Part shown: one piece after another, positions 33,088-45,019 of the stretch | Layout: each line of letters opens with the position of its first letter | Position numbering within the stretch: position 1 is the first letter of the stretch | Source: Actinomycetota bacterium | Lineage (GTDB): Bacteria; Actinomycetota; Thermoleophilia; Solirubrobacterales; 70-9 | NCBI GenBank assembly: GCA_018268695.1 | Contig: JAFDWD010000008.1 | Location: 39,275-103,274 of the forward strand | Length of the DNA: 64,000 nucleotides | Direction: 5' to 3' | Made by a program: the position numbers and the translations under genes | The notes under the pieces: model-generated | Told to the model about the DNA's origin: nothing | What the model saw: only the letters and a program-made list of their open reading frames with translations | Databases searched by the model: none

Positions 33088-34587
33088 TCATTGGCGGGAT
33101 GCGATGCGGTGACTTGTTGTTTTGGTAGTGGTTCGAAGCTCATACTCCGACGAAGAGTCAATGAGCCTGCCCATGCGTTCGTTGGAACCTTTCAGCTGCT
33201 GCGCTGTCAGCAAAAGATCTTTGACGCTTACTCGGGAACCGCTGTTCTTGGATTAGTTTGCTGTCGGGCTGCGAGTGCTCAATCGCAACACTTCAGATTC
33301 CCTTTAGCGCAGACTTTGTTAAAGCACACCAAGCTTTTTAGAAAGCAAACTATTCTCAGAAGACAGTCGGCTGCATCCCTTGCAGTCCGACTCCCGGTTC
33401 GCAAGGGTTCGTTCTAGCTTACTGAGTTCTGATAGCAGTTGTTCCACCTTTACGTGAAGGGAATCCCGCTCACGTGTTACTTGTAAGAGTTGCTGAGATC
33501 CTCGCATCTGGGAGTCCTTCTCAGCAGCTGTCCCAAGTGCAGAAAGCTTGTTTTCAAGGCTTGCGAAATGCTTCCGTAGGGACTAACTTTCGTTGAGCCT
33601 AAGAGTGCGCAGTTCATTTTGAGCAGCCGCAAGTTCTCGTTAAAGCGATTGGGTCTTCCCATTGACTGATTGAGATTCTCTTGCTAGTGCTTTTAATTCG
33701 GAATCCCTTTCTTGTAGACGCTTCTAAAGTTCGTCCACGCGATCTGCCTTTATTTGATATTCATTGATTCTCAGTAGGAGTTGCTATTTTTCATTAAGAT
33801 AGGCGTTGGTCTGATTAAGCGATTGCTGGTTTTCTGCTTCGAGCTTTGCTCGCATACTCCTCAAATTCTGAGCCTCATCTTCCAAGTTCATCAATCGCTT
33901 TTGATTGACGCTCGCGGTTGTCTCTAAAGCAGTCTATCGCTGGGCAATAACGCGCAACTCCTTATCCGTCTCTTCTTTCCTTCTGAGCAGGTCGTTATAT
34001 CGTCCCCTTTCCATCGACAGTTCTGCCTCGAGCTCTTTGACTCGGTTCTTTTCGTTGTGCTAAAACCGACTATGACTCAGACTCATCCCTGTGAGTTCCA
34101 GTTTTGTGCTTCTAATTTACTCTTACTTATGTGCAAGCTGTCGATCTCTTTCACGCAGAGCCTCTTCGAAATGTCTTACTTTCTGCTGCAGGCTTGCCAC
34201 TTACTCATGAGCAATCAACAGCTCTTTGATCTTGCTGTGCAGCGTAGTCTTTAGCAATTAGTGCTCCGACCGGAATTCTCTCGTGATTTGTTCATCACTG
34301 GTACGAGCAATCTTGAGTTTTTAGCAGAGTCTACCCATCCTTTCCAACTCCACGCATACCATCAAGTAGCGCATCATAAGTCTGTTGTCCTCCATGACAG
34401 GGTCCTCTTGACGAGGCATGTGAATTGAGCGGCTGCGGAGGCCATAGCTGCTAGCCATGCTAACTTCCGACTGCACATCGAAGCTGTGATTGGTGTGGAG
34501 GTTAAACATTGATAGTTCGGGCTTCTTGCCAGGACTCACCCTTTGAAAGCTGTTGTTCACAATGGCGTATTTTGGCGACTCCTGCAT
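33088..34587 (-). CDS. Coiled-coil protein, paralogue 1 of a three-gene family
   Basis: 499 residues, single exon with about 17 in-frame TAA/TAG codons. A ~90-residue N-terminal region ends in MMRYLMVCVELERMGRL; the rest is coiled coil. Its C-terminal 150 residues align almost residue for residue with the gene at 40590-42113: ERDSLHVKVEQL, LANRESDCKGC, RLSSENSLLSKKLGVL and LKGSNERMGRL against ERDTLHSKVEQL, LTNREDECKTC, RLSTENSLLSKKLGVL and LKGSNERMNRL. Both N-termini also share a block (HTNHSFDVQSEVSM / NTYQSLDIRSEKSM). It lies in inverted orientation beside the giant coiled-coil gene. Structural cytoskeletal role inferred. Confidence 0.85.
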
Positions 34588-34754
34588 TAATTTGAGTTAT
34601 ATTCAATGAGCGGCTTGACTCACCAGAAAGATAAGGCACATAATCAATCTTCTAGCTAATCCACCAATAACCATAAGGCCGATTGCCGCACTGACAGCAG
34701 ATACGAAACCGATTTCAGGTGAGTTTGAATTGCAACAGTTTGTAAATAAAAGTA

Positions 34755-37700
34755 ATGACGTTTGATTCTACGAGCGGTGGCACCGGCTACAGCCGCAACA
34801 TGAATGTTTCGCAGAAGCGTGAGCTCCTTTGGAACATCGTGGAGCCCGGAGACCCCTACGATATCAAGAAGTCCCTTATTGCGAAGCTTCCGGGTGAGCG
34901 ACGGGTCTACATGGGGGACTGTCTGGAGATCGTTTGTCTGTTCCAAGCGGCTGAAATTGAGCGTCTGATTGAGAACTTGGACGAATACCGACTGAAGTAC
35001 CCATTGGCTGACAGTCAGGTACAAGGAGATCGAAAAACGGGAGCTGGACCGGCACTCGTACGAGATCCAGATTAAGGAGCTAGCGCAGCAGTTGAGCGAA
35101 ACTGAGGGACTGCGAGTGGAAATCCTGAAGCTGAGGGAATTCATTCGGAAGCAGTCGGTAATTTGAATCTTAGTTAGGTGGAACTCGAAGAGGAAAAGAA
35201 GAGAAATGCAGGCATCGATGCCAACCTCCAACACAAGTACAACAGCTCTCTGGCTCAAATCGAAAGCATGTTTCAGGAGCTCAATCAGGTCAAAGCTTAG
35301 CTGCATTCCTGGCGCAGCCGCTACGAAGCTCTTGATCGAACCCGTTTGAAGGAACTGGAAGAGCTGCGCAGTTCCATGGACGTCCAGCGGAAGTCCCAAC
35401 TCGACAAGGAAGTCAGGGACCTTACTGTCAGGTTTAACCTCGAGCGCAGTCAGTTCGAAATTGAACTGCGTAGACTTAAGGAGGCGCTGGAAGCTCGTTC
35501 GCACGAATCCGAGGAATGGAGAAACAAGCTGAAGATCTGCTAAGCTCAGCTGCAAGAAGCCAACAGCAAGTTCGGCCACAACCAGCAGCTGGAAAGACGC
35601 ATCGGCGAGTATGAGATTCGGATGAGTGGCTTGACCCAGAACTTGGAGCAGCTCGACCGCCAGCTGAAGGATAAGACCAACGAACTGATACAGCTAAGTG
35701 GCCAGTACCGCTAGTTCCAGGCTGAGTATTCTCGCCGATAAACCGAAGTCAGACAGTACGCCCAGCGCATTACGACATACGAGCAAGAAATCGAAAAGCG
35801 CAACAGGGCCTTGGCTGAATTCCAGGCTAAGTTTGTGCAGATCAGTGAGCAGAATAGCCGACTGACCGAGTACGAAGACAAGATTGCACTGCTGAGTCAG
35901 GAAATCGAACGGCTGAACGTGGTTCTGAAGAACAATTTGCACGAGAAGAACGACATTGCAGCACGCTACAACAAACTGGAGTTCGAGCTAGAGAGTCTGC
36001 GCAGCGCTGCCAACAGACAAACCGCCCAGCTCGACGAAGCCTATCAATCCAAGCTATCGGCCATGACTCAGGAAATCGAACGCAGGGAACGCGAAAAACG
36101 CGAGTTCTAACTGAGGTACACACGCATCGAAACCGAATTCGGACAGCAACGTATTCAGCTAACTCAGTACGCAAGCGAAATCGAACGACTGACGAGGGAG
36201 TGGAACCTTGCCAACTCTAAGTTATCGGACGTGGAGAGACTGGGTCGGTTGAACGGAGAGCTACAAGCACAAGCCACTCGGTTGGCCAATGAGAAGCGTG
36301 TTGTTGAGGAGGAGTTTGCGAAGCATCAAAGAGAGTGGAATACCAACCTGCAGAGGACGGGAAGCGAAGTCAACGAATACCGTAGGCAAGTGTCCGTCTT
36401 CACCGAGGAGAACAATCTGCTGAAGAAGCGGCTGCAAGAGCTGGGCGACCTTCCTCGAAAGATCAGTGAGTATGAAGCAAAAATAGCTCTAATGGCGAAG
36501 GAGCATGAACGCATAAGTGAGCTGATTCGTCAGCATGAAGGTGAATCGCAGTCCAAGCTCACAATCTACGTCAAAAGAGAAGAGGAGTACGTCAGGAGGA
36601 TACAATAGCTTGAAGGCAACTTCCGTCAGCTACAGGCTCAGTACGATAAGGTGCAGCTGCAGGTCGAGCACCTCGGCAGAGAAAATTCGAGTTTAGTTCA
36701 GAGGACAAATGAAATTGACCGTCTGAACAAGTCTACGATCGATCTCCAAGGCTCGCTGGTTAAACTCACTAGAGAAAAGCAAGAGATTGTGGAGGAAAGC
36801 AGGAATGCACAGGAGACCCTACGTCAGACCAACCTTAATTTGCAGAGACTCATGGGAGAGCATTCAGATGTACGCCAGAAGTACAATCTGCTGCATCAGG
36901 AAAACGAACAGCTTAAGAACAGTCTTGCAACTGCCTCGAGCGAAATAGGAAGGAGGTTAGGAGACTCTGAGAATCGAGTGCTCCAGCTGAGCTCAGAGAA
37001 CGACAATTTAAAGAGAAGACTAAATGATGCGAACAATGAATGGAACTCCAAGCAGAACGGCTATGAGCAGAGAATAGCTTCGTACGAACAGCGCATCGCC
37101 GGCTACGACCAGCGTATTGTCACCTACGAGTCGAAGATCAGCAGCTACGAGCAACGGATAACGATCATAACCCGCTAATTAGACAACTTGAAAAGGCAGA
37201 CTCAATAGTCTGGTGACTTGTTGCGCAAGCTTGCCGAATACGAAGATAAGTTCGGAATGCTCAGCATGGAGATCGAGCGACTCAATGAAAAGCTGCGGCA
37301 GAAGTCGGCCGAGGCCATAGACTGGGAGGGACGGTTCAAGCAGACAGCCGCCGAGCGAGACCAGTTGGACGCTATCGCCCACAACCTGCAGCAACAGCTC
37401 AAGGAAGCCACTGATTCTTCACGCAAGCTGCAGGAATACTAGAACGAAATCAGACAGTTGGGCCAGGAAGTTGAAACGATGAGCAAGAACCTGCGAAGCA
37501 AGGTCGAAGAATTGTCGCGGCAGCAGCTTATCATCAATGAAATGACCAACTTCCGAGACAAGTACCACCAGCTCGAGCGGGAGCTGGAGTCGCGGAACAG
37601 GCAGTTTGAGGAATAGATCAGGCGGATCGAGAACGACTTCAACGCAAAAGCAAGAGGCAACGAGGCGATGCTGGCCAACCTCAGGAAGTAAAACGAAGAC

Positions 37701-40545
37701 CTCCGCAAGAAGGCTGTGGACAGCACTGAAACAAACCGACGCATTACCGAGTACGAGAATAAGTTGGCCCTCTTGGGCCAAGAAGTGGAGCGTCTCAACG
37801 AGAAGCTAAGAGGCAAGATCGAGTAGCTAGCTAGCTGGGAAGCCAAATGCAAGCAGATCGCTAGATAAAGGGATGAACTGGATGTTATTGCACACGACCT
37901 GCAAAATCGAGTTCAAACCACCGATGAGCAGTTCTCGAGATTCGAAGGTGTCATCAATGAAAGGGACAGCACCATCGCAGGGTTGAATCGGCGACTCGCA
38001 GAAATAGACGGCATGAACCGCGAAGTCAGCGGACTACAGGACCGCTTAAATCAACTTCTCTCTTAAAATAAAAGGCTCAAAGACGATTTGAGAGCTGCGG
38101 AGGACGGAATTCGATCAGCAAACAACAAAGCAGCAGCACTCGCACAGGAGCGCGACGCGCTCGCTCGCAGAAACAGCGATTTATAAAACTCTGTCGCTAG
38201 CCTTTCGATGGAAGTGGAACGTCTCAACAAGATCTTAAGGGCAAAAGTTGAATAAGCCGAGACTCTTGCGGCCAGACTGCGTGATGCATAGGCGCAAAAC
38301 AAATCGACGGTTGAGTTGCAGTCTCGCATTTCTGTGCTCATTCGAGAAAAGGAAATGCTGGTGCTGGAGAGCCAGAAAAACAATGAAGGACTGAGGGTGT
38401 CTCTGAGTTCACTGAAGAGCTAGAACGATAACCTGAAACAAAACATTGCCGAGCTGAGAGGGTACCAAGACAAGCTCAATGCTGCCGTCCGCGAAAACGA
38501 ATAGCTTCGAAGGAACGTCCGCGAACTCAACGAAATGCTGAAGAAGGTGAACGAGCAAGAGGCCAAAGTCATTCGGCTTTCGCAGGAAAACGAAAAGCTT
38601 GGAAACATGCTCGAACAGAAGAATCGCGAGTATCAGCAGCTGAGTCAGCGGTTGGCTGACGTCGACCAGCAAAATAGGACTATCAAGGAACTCCAGGATC
38701 GCTTGGCAAAGCTAACCAGCGAGAACGTACAACTAACTTCTGAAATCACTACTATTCAACAGACGTCGTTGATACAGGTGTCGAGGATAGGCCAGGAAAC
38801 CAACGAACTACGTTCGAAACTCAACTCTTCATTACAGGAAAGTGACGACTTGCGAAGGAGACTTGCAGAGGTTGACCACCTCAACAATAAAATGTCTGAT
38901 TACGAAACGAGGCTTGCTATGCTTACAAAAGAAATAGAACGGCTTAATTCAGTCCTAAAGACTAAAGTAGAAGAGTCCAATACCCTCCAGAATGCCGTTC
39001 GAGAGATGTCTTAAAAGAACAGAACACTCCAGATGCAACTGGAAACGGTATCCGTCAGCGTCCAAGACAAATACGAGGAGAGAATAAGCTTGCTTGACAA
39101 GTAGATCCTTCGTCTAAACGATGTGCTTCGAAGGAAGGTGTAGGACCTAGGAACTTGGGAACAGCGTTACACACAGCTTTACGCAGAGCGAGAGGAACTA
39201 ATGAAGATATCACATGACTTGCAGCGCAAAGTGCAGGAGTTCAACGACGTGGATCAGGCCAAGCTCGGCGAATACTAAATAACCATAAGCAAGCTCGGCA
39301 AGGAAATCGAAAGGCTTAATGCAGTCATTCAAAGGCTCAGCAGCTAAAACGGTGAGCTACGCACGCGAAGCATCCAGATTAATGAAGAGTACACCTCGCT
39401 GAGGACCCAGTATGAGCAAATCAACATCCGTCATGAAGAAGATGTGCGTGGACGACTGGGTTCTCTCTCGAAGGAGAACGATCAGCTGCGACTGGAGCTT
39501 AACGACAGTAACAACGCCCGACTTCAGTACGAAAACAGGATCGCTTTGATGTCGCAGGAAATCGAACGACTAAATTCTGTGCTGCGAGGAAAGCTGCAGG
39601 AGCTCAAGGAAGCTGAACTCAAGCTGCAGAGGTTCGGAGGAGAGTCCACCGAGACCAAACAACGACTAGCTATCTTGTCAGCCGAAAACGAAGAGCTGAA
39701 AGGGAGGTTGGTGGAGTGGTCTCAAAAGCTGGAGATTGAAGTGAAGACGAGATCTTCGACCTTCTAACAGCGCTTGGTGAGTGTAACCCGCGAGCTGGAG
39801 GAGTACCGCAGACGGCTAGCCGAATCTGAAAACAACAATGCCGCGCTGAGACAATAAATCGACCGATTGAACATCTCATTGAAGCAAAAGCTAGACCTGG
39901 AAAATAGATCGGCGCACCTCGTGCAGGAGATCGAGCGTCTTAACAATGTTCTGCGCATCAAGGTGCAGGAGTCCCAGGAGTGGGAACAGAAGTACACAGA
40001 CCTCTACAGCCGTTATCGAGAAATCGAGTCGCGCACAGGATCCTTTACACTGTAGTACTAAAAGCTCCAGAACTTGTACGCACAGGCCATGCGTGAAAAC
40101 GAACAGTATAAGCGCCGCAGCCAGGAATTCGAAATGAAGTACTTACTTTACCATGTAGATTCACAAAGCTGAACGCCTAGTTCGAGCGACTCAACGCTAT
40201 CATAACGGAGCTAAAGCAGTAGAACTTCAGACTCAAGAGCGAACTCTCGAAGCACGACTATCAAGCTCTCGAAGAGATGGTAAGCAGCCACTTACTCAGA
40301 ATCGGCATCTGAGCGCAGAAATCGAACGCCTCAACAAGATCATCAAGCAGCTCGAGCAGGACGTCTCGGAGCTGCGCATCCGCCTCAGTGACGAAATTTC
40401 GTTGCACAAACGCATTCAGGAGCACCTCGCACTCTTCGTGGTGCTCTTCGCGGAAATCGAGTCGCTGAGGAAGCGGGTCAAGGACAAGGAACGCGAAGTG
40501 GAAGACGTTCGCAGGTCGAGTTTGGCGCCCTTCAAGATTTCGTGA
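34755..40545 (+). CDS. Giant repetitive coiled-coil protein (1,902 residues)
   Basis: 1,902 residues in five exons; introns 34997-35018 (22 nt), 35158-35177, 40139-40158 and 40280-40299 (20 nt each). A ~90-residue N-terminal domain ends in CLEIVCLFQAAEIERLI, similar to the N-terminal block of the two flanking paralogues. The rest is continuous coiled coil made of degenerate units of roughly 120-170 residues, each with a core such as YEDKIALLSQEIERLNVVL followed by KxxExxxWE. Core copies occur near 35900, 37270, 37780, 38210, 38930, 39105, 39300, 39560, 39930, 40170 and 40320. Dozens of TAA/TAG codons fall at Glu-type heptad positions. Probably a filament or cortical scaffold protein; family known to me only as generic ciliate coiled-coil proteins. 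Confidence 0.88.
35860..40350 (+). repeat. Degenerate protein-level repeat, EIERLN core
   Basis: Eleven or more copies of a core reading (Y/L)E.(K/R)(I/L)..L..E(I/V)ERLN.(V/K)L(R/K).K are spaced about 370-510 bp apart inside the giant coiled-coil gene. DNA identity between copies is low while the protein pattern is kept, so the repeats are old and under selection for protein sequence. Confidence 0.75.
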
Positions 40546-40589
40546 TGCCCTAATCGACTCATGTTACCAATAATATTTTCCAAAGTGGA

Positions 40590-42113
40590 ATGCAGCGTAG
40601 AAACAATGCCGAGCCGATCAGGCTACTCGTGGAGAACTCTGCTGAGAAGAAGCTTCCCGTGCCGCATCTGGACATCGTGAGTCTAAACACCTATCAAAGC
40701 CTGGATATCCGGTCTGAAAAATCTATGGAACAACCTCCGAAGGGACAAGATGATATCTGCGGAGGCACATGTCTCCGCATACCGGAAGACACCTTCCGCA
40801 AGCACGTGTCTGATGAATCATTTATGATTAGGTTCCTCATGATCTGCATCGAAAACGAGCGCATCGGCAGAATTTCGCAGCAAACCGCGATGCGACGGGA
40901 CAACGACAGCAAGCGGATAGAGTAACTTTCTGAGTAGATAAATGCTCTTCGGTATACAGATACTTTGCGGGCCGCGTAGCACAAATGTCTGAAGGATGAG
41001 AACATGACATTGCTGATTAAGCAGCGCCAGACCTAGCAGCTTGTGAGGGAAAAGGAAATCGTGATATCGAGTAAAGAGCAAGAAATTAGCGACCTTCGTG
41101 TGGGTATGCAGACAGCTAGACATCTAAAGAGCAAAGAAGAGCTGAGCGACAAGAAGATCCAAAGAGAATTGGAAAACGAAATAATTGCTCAGAAGTCAAA
41201 ACTCAATGAGATAACCAAGAAGAAGGAATAATTGGAGATGCAGCTAAGGCACGCAGCAGAACGAGAGTCTGACCTCGTGGCAACTATCGGCAGACATGAA
41301 AACCGATTGGAGCTTGTGAATAATGAGTTGCAGTCATTGCGTAACCTTCGAGTACGAATTGAGACCGAGCATCAGCAATCTTCATCTGCGGCTGCTATTC
41401 TATCGCTGTAAAAATAACAGTTGCTGCATCAACTTTAGCAATATCGGACGAAAACGGAGAGTGCGGACAACTTGCAAGCCCGGCTGCAGTCTAAAGAAGC
41501 AGAGCTTAGCGCAACAGTAAAGGCAGCACAAATAGCGACAGGAAACGCCCAAATGCTTGAGAGAGAGTTGGCAGCGACTCAGAACTAACTGAGAAGCCTC
41601 CGCACGAACGAAAACGAATCAATTAAGAAGCAGTTTGCTAACCTAGAGGTTCGCCTTGATCTCATGGGAAACCTCGAGAAGGAATCGCAGAGTCGAGCAA
41701 CCCACATCTAGCAACTGACTCGAGAAAGAGACACGTTGCACTCTAAAGTCGAGCAATTGGTTGTTGAACTCATGAGGCTGGAAAAGGTTCTGACGAATCG
41801 GGAAGATGAATGCAAAACCTGCATCAGACTGTCTACTGAGAACAGCCTGCTCTCAAAGAAGCTAGGCGTGCTTTAACAGTGTTTGAAGGAGAGAAATAAC
41901 GAAATCGAAAGACTCTCCAAGCGGCCAACTGCACAAGTCAAGGAAAATAAGAATAGTAATGTCAGCCTCAAGGATCTTTTTCAGTCTGCTCAGTCGCTCA
42001 AAGGCTCAAACGAACGTATGAACCGGCTGCTGCTGCAGTCGGCCAGCACCAACGAGGCTAACATTTCGATTCAAATTAACAAGTCGCAGAGTCGAGCAGA
42101 ACTAACATCGTGA
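40590..42113 (+). CDS. Coiled-coil protein, paralogue 2 of the three-gene family
   Basis: 507 residues, single exon with many TAA/TAG codons. The N-terminal ~100 residues end in FMIRFLMICIENERIGRI, matching MMRYLMVCVELERMGRL of the gene at 33088-34587; the remainder is coiled coil. The two proteins keep the same C-terminal block, including cysteines in DECKTC / DCKGC and the sequence SLLSKKLGVL followed in both by a TAA codon. It lies 44 bp after the giant gene on the same strand, and the RTEL1 start is only 13 bp past its stop. Likely product of local duplication with inversion. Confidence 0.85.
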
Positions 42114-42126
42114 CTGTTCATTAATA

Positions 42127-45004
42127 ATGCGCGTCAAAGAAGGATAAGATTTAGAGCGGGAGATCTCACAGAACCAGCCAGCACTGAAAATGCTGGGCGA
42201 AATCCCTCTGAATAAAGCACTAGCACAGAAGCATAAAGAGCTGACGATTGGAGGCACCCCAGTGCTCTTCCCATATGAGCCTTACAAAGTTCAAGTCGAC
42301 TACATGACCGAAGTGATAAGATCGCTCGACAAACGATAGAATGGGTTACTTCAAAGTCCGACAGGCACGGGCAAGACCTTGTCACTGCTTTGCTCGTCCC
42401 TAGCATGGCTGAGGTAGAGAGTCCTATATGCAGGAAGCACAGAAGCGAGCATCCCAACGAGGAGCACTCAGTCCGCATAATATACCTGTCCCGCACTCAT
42501 CAACAGCTGAAACAAGTGGTTCGCGAGCTGAAGAAGACGGCATACCAGCCGAGGATTGTGGTGGCTGCTAGTCGAGACCACGCTTGCTGCAACAAAGAGT
42601 TGAAAGGGCTCTCAGGTGCCTTGAAGGAATTGGAATGCCGAAAGCGGATCGGCGGAGTGGACAACAAATCTTGTGCCTATTCCCGAATCGAGCAGACATA
42701 CTCTGCGATGGCACCGAAGGTGTCGCAGAGGGTGATGGACCTGGAAGACCTGGTGCAGTACGGTCAGCAGAACATGATGTGCCCTTTCTACTACTCGCGC
42801 CGCGTCAAAGAAATGATGGACATGGTGTTCATGCCCTACAACTACCTGCTGGACCGCCGAGTCTCAAGTACGCTTTGGGAAACGCAGAACTCTTGAATAT
42901 CAGCTGCAGGAACGCGATTCTGATATTCGACGAGGCCCATAACGTCGCATCGACTTCGGAGGAATGCAACTCTATCGAGATGTCAACGGCTGTACTGACT
43001 GCAGCGATTGAGCAACTCTCGACTCTCAAGGAAATAATGCTTAGATCGGCCAAGGGACTCAAGCCAGAGAAGAAGATACAGCTGCAGATGGCCAATAATT
43101 ACGACTCAGTCGTTAAGAACGACCCAGAACACAACTAGTTCAAGTCGAACGTATCGTCGATTGAGAGCTTCCTTCGACCTATCGTGCATCTTAAAGGCTT
43201 TCTCACTACTGCAGTACACGAACTGTTCAAGAGCAACGAATAGATGGAAGAAGGGATCCTCATAGGCTTCAAGAGATTCTACGAAATGCTGTTGAAAGGA
43301 ATGGAGCCTTCTCATCCAATGCAGGACTTCGCCGATTACCATCAGAAGAGCCAGATGATCCTCGCGGACATGCTTTATGTGAGCAACTGGGCCGTCGACA
43401 GTTGGATTCACTTCTTTATGGAAATGCATAGCGTGACCAATGGTAGCGACAATCTTGCCTCGAAGTATACGATATCCCTCAAGATGAACGGTAGCGATCT
43501 GCAGATCAACGCCATCTGCTTGGACCCCGCGAGGAGCTTCAACTTTCTCAGGGAGCATGAGCCCTACAGCATCATCCTAACCTCGGGTACACTGACCCCA
43601 ATCAAGTTTTGGGAAGCAGAGCTTCAAGTCAAGTTCCCCAAGCCGCTCTGCTGCCCACACATCATTCAAAGCGAACAGCTGTTCGCCGCTACTGTTACTC
43701 ATGGCCCCAAAAACCACCCTCTAAACTTCAGTTTTAAGGAAAGAGACAAGACGGTCGTCTACAAAGCTCTCGGTGAAGTGCTCCTCGAAATTGTGCGATC
43801 TGTTCCCAGTGGTATTATTGTGCTGTTTTCATCTTACGGGTTGATGGATACCTGCTGCCACGAACTCAGAAACTACTCGTTGATGGGCCAGTTTTATAAG
43901 CACAAGGAGATGTTTATTGAAGATCGAAACTCAGTCAACTTCAAGGATCAGCTCGAAAACTTTACTAAAGCAAGTCGTACTGGAAAAGGGGCTCTGATGT
44001 TCGCAGTGATGCGTGGCAAAGTAGCAGAGGGTATAGACCTGTGCGACGACGAATGCCGAGCCATCGTGCTTGTCGGAGTGCCCTTCCCGAACCTGAAAGA
44101 TAAGAAAATTGAAGCTAAGAAGAATTACTTGGACGCTCAAAAATCGGCCCTCAATGGAAGAGACTGGTACATGGCCGAAACATACCGTTCAATAAATCAA
44201 GCGCTGGGACGCGTGATCAGAGGAATTAATGACTACGGGGCAGTCTACCTACTCGACCAACGCTTTGAAAAGCAGGAAATCAGACAGCATATCAGCGACT
44301 GGGTTTCGAGCCGCCTTGAAACCTACTACGATATTGGTCGCCTTGGGTTGGAGACGAGAAAGTTCTTTTAAGAAAGAAGGAAAAAAGAAGTCAAGAAGCC
44401 ATAGCCAGCCAGAACGGACACTGAACAACCATTTCCCGTTCCTTCTTCTGGGAAGGTCGAACAGGACCAACCAAAGGAGGTATTCCCGTTCAAAAGCATA
44501 TCGCTCGGTCGAAAATCCAACATCAGCGGGCCCAAACGAAAGCCACTGCCAACAGCGACTCAACCGGTTGAGCGCCCTACCAAATCAGAGTGTGTTCCCA
44601 GTGCAAACGGCAAGCCCCGCAACTAACTCCTTTCGTTCCTCAACTAAATCAAGCAAGAAGAAGCCAACAAAAAGTTGACCACAACGCCGGCAGGAACGTC
44701 GAATCCGCTCGTTCGACCTCCGCCAGGTCATCTGATAAAGACACCTGCCAAGCCAATGATGATCGAATAGCAGCGCCCTCCGAGCGAAGCAGACCGCTCG
44801 AACTACAAAGTCGATCACTTTGACAGCGAGGCGGTGGCAGAGTAGAGCTAATGCCCAATTTGCAAGATCAACAAGAAGCTCATTAAGAACAGAGCTTGCA
44901 GCCATTCTCTGTGTCTGATCTGCTGGGAGACCTGGCTGCAGACCCGCTTGTCGTGCCCGATCTGCCGATAGCGAGTCAGAAGACCCTACTTACTAGCATA
45001 GTGA
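42127..45004 (+). CDS. RTEL1: RTEL1-type FeS DNA helicase with C-terminal RING
   Basis: 945 residues, introns at 42414-42433 and 42868-42887 (20 nt). A superfamily 2 XPD-like 5'-3' helicase that unwinds D-loops, telomeric loops and G-quadruplexes. Motifs: FPYEPYKVQVDYM, LLQSPTGTGKTLSLL (motif I), IIYLSRTHQQL, four FeS cysteines (HACC, ECRKR, KSCAY, MMCPFYYSR), IFDEAHNV, LTSGTLTP, GKVAEGIDLCDD and NQALGRVIRGINDYGAVYLLD. The C-terminus is a C3HC4 RING (CPICK, CSHSLCLIC, SCPICRERV), as in plant and vertebrate RTEL1. Motif I has Gln (CAA) where relatives have Glu. Between helicase and RING is a ~150-residue disordered linker. NOA1 starts 15 bp downstream. Confidence 0.92.
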
Positions 45005-45019
45005 TTATGTGCAAATTAA

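Noticed and set aside
34588..34754. Extra 5' exon of the coiled-coil gene at 33088-34587
   Set aside because: An ATG with a GTGAGT donor is present upstream, but it would need an intron of about 42 nt, outside the range seen in all other genes.
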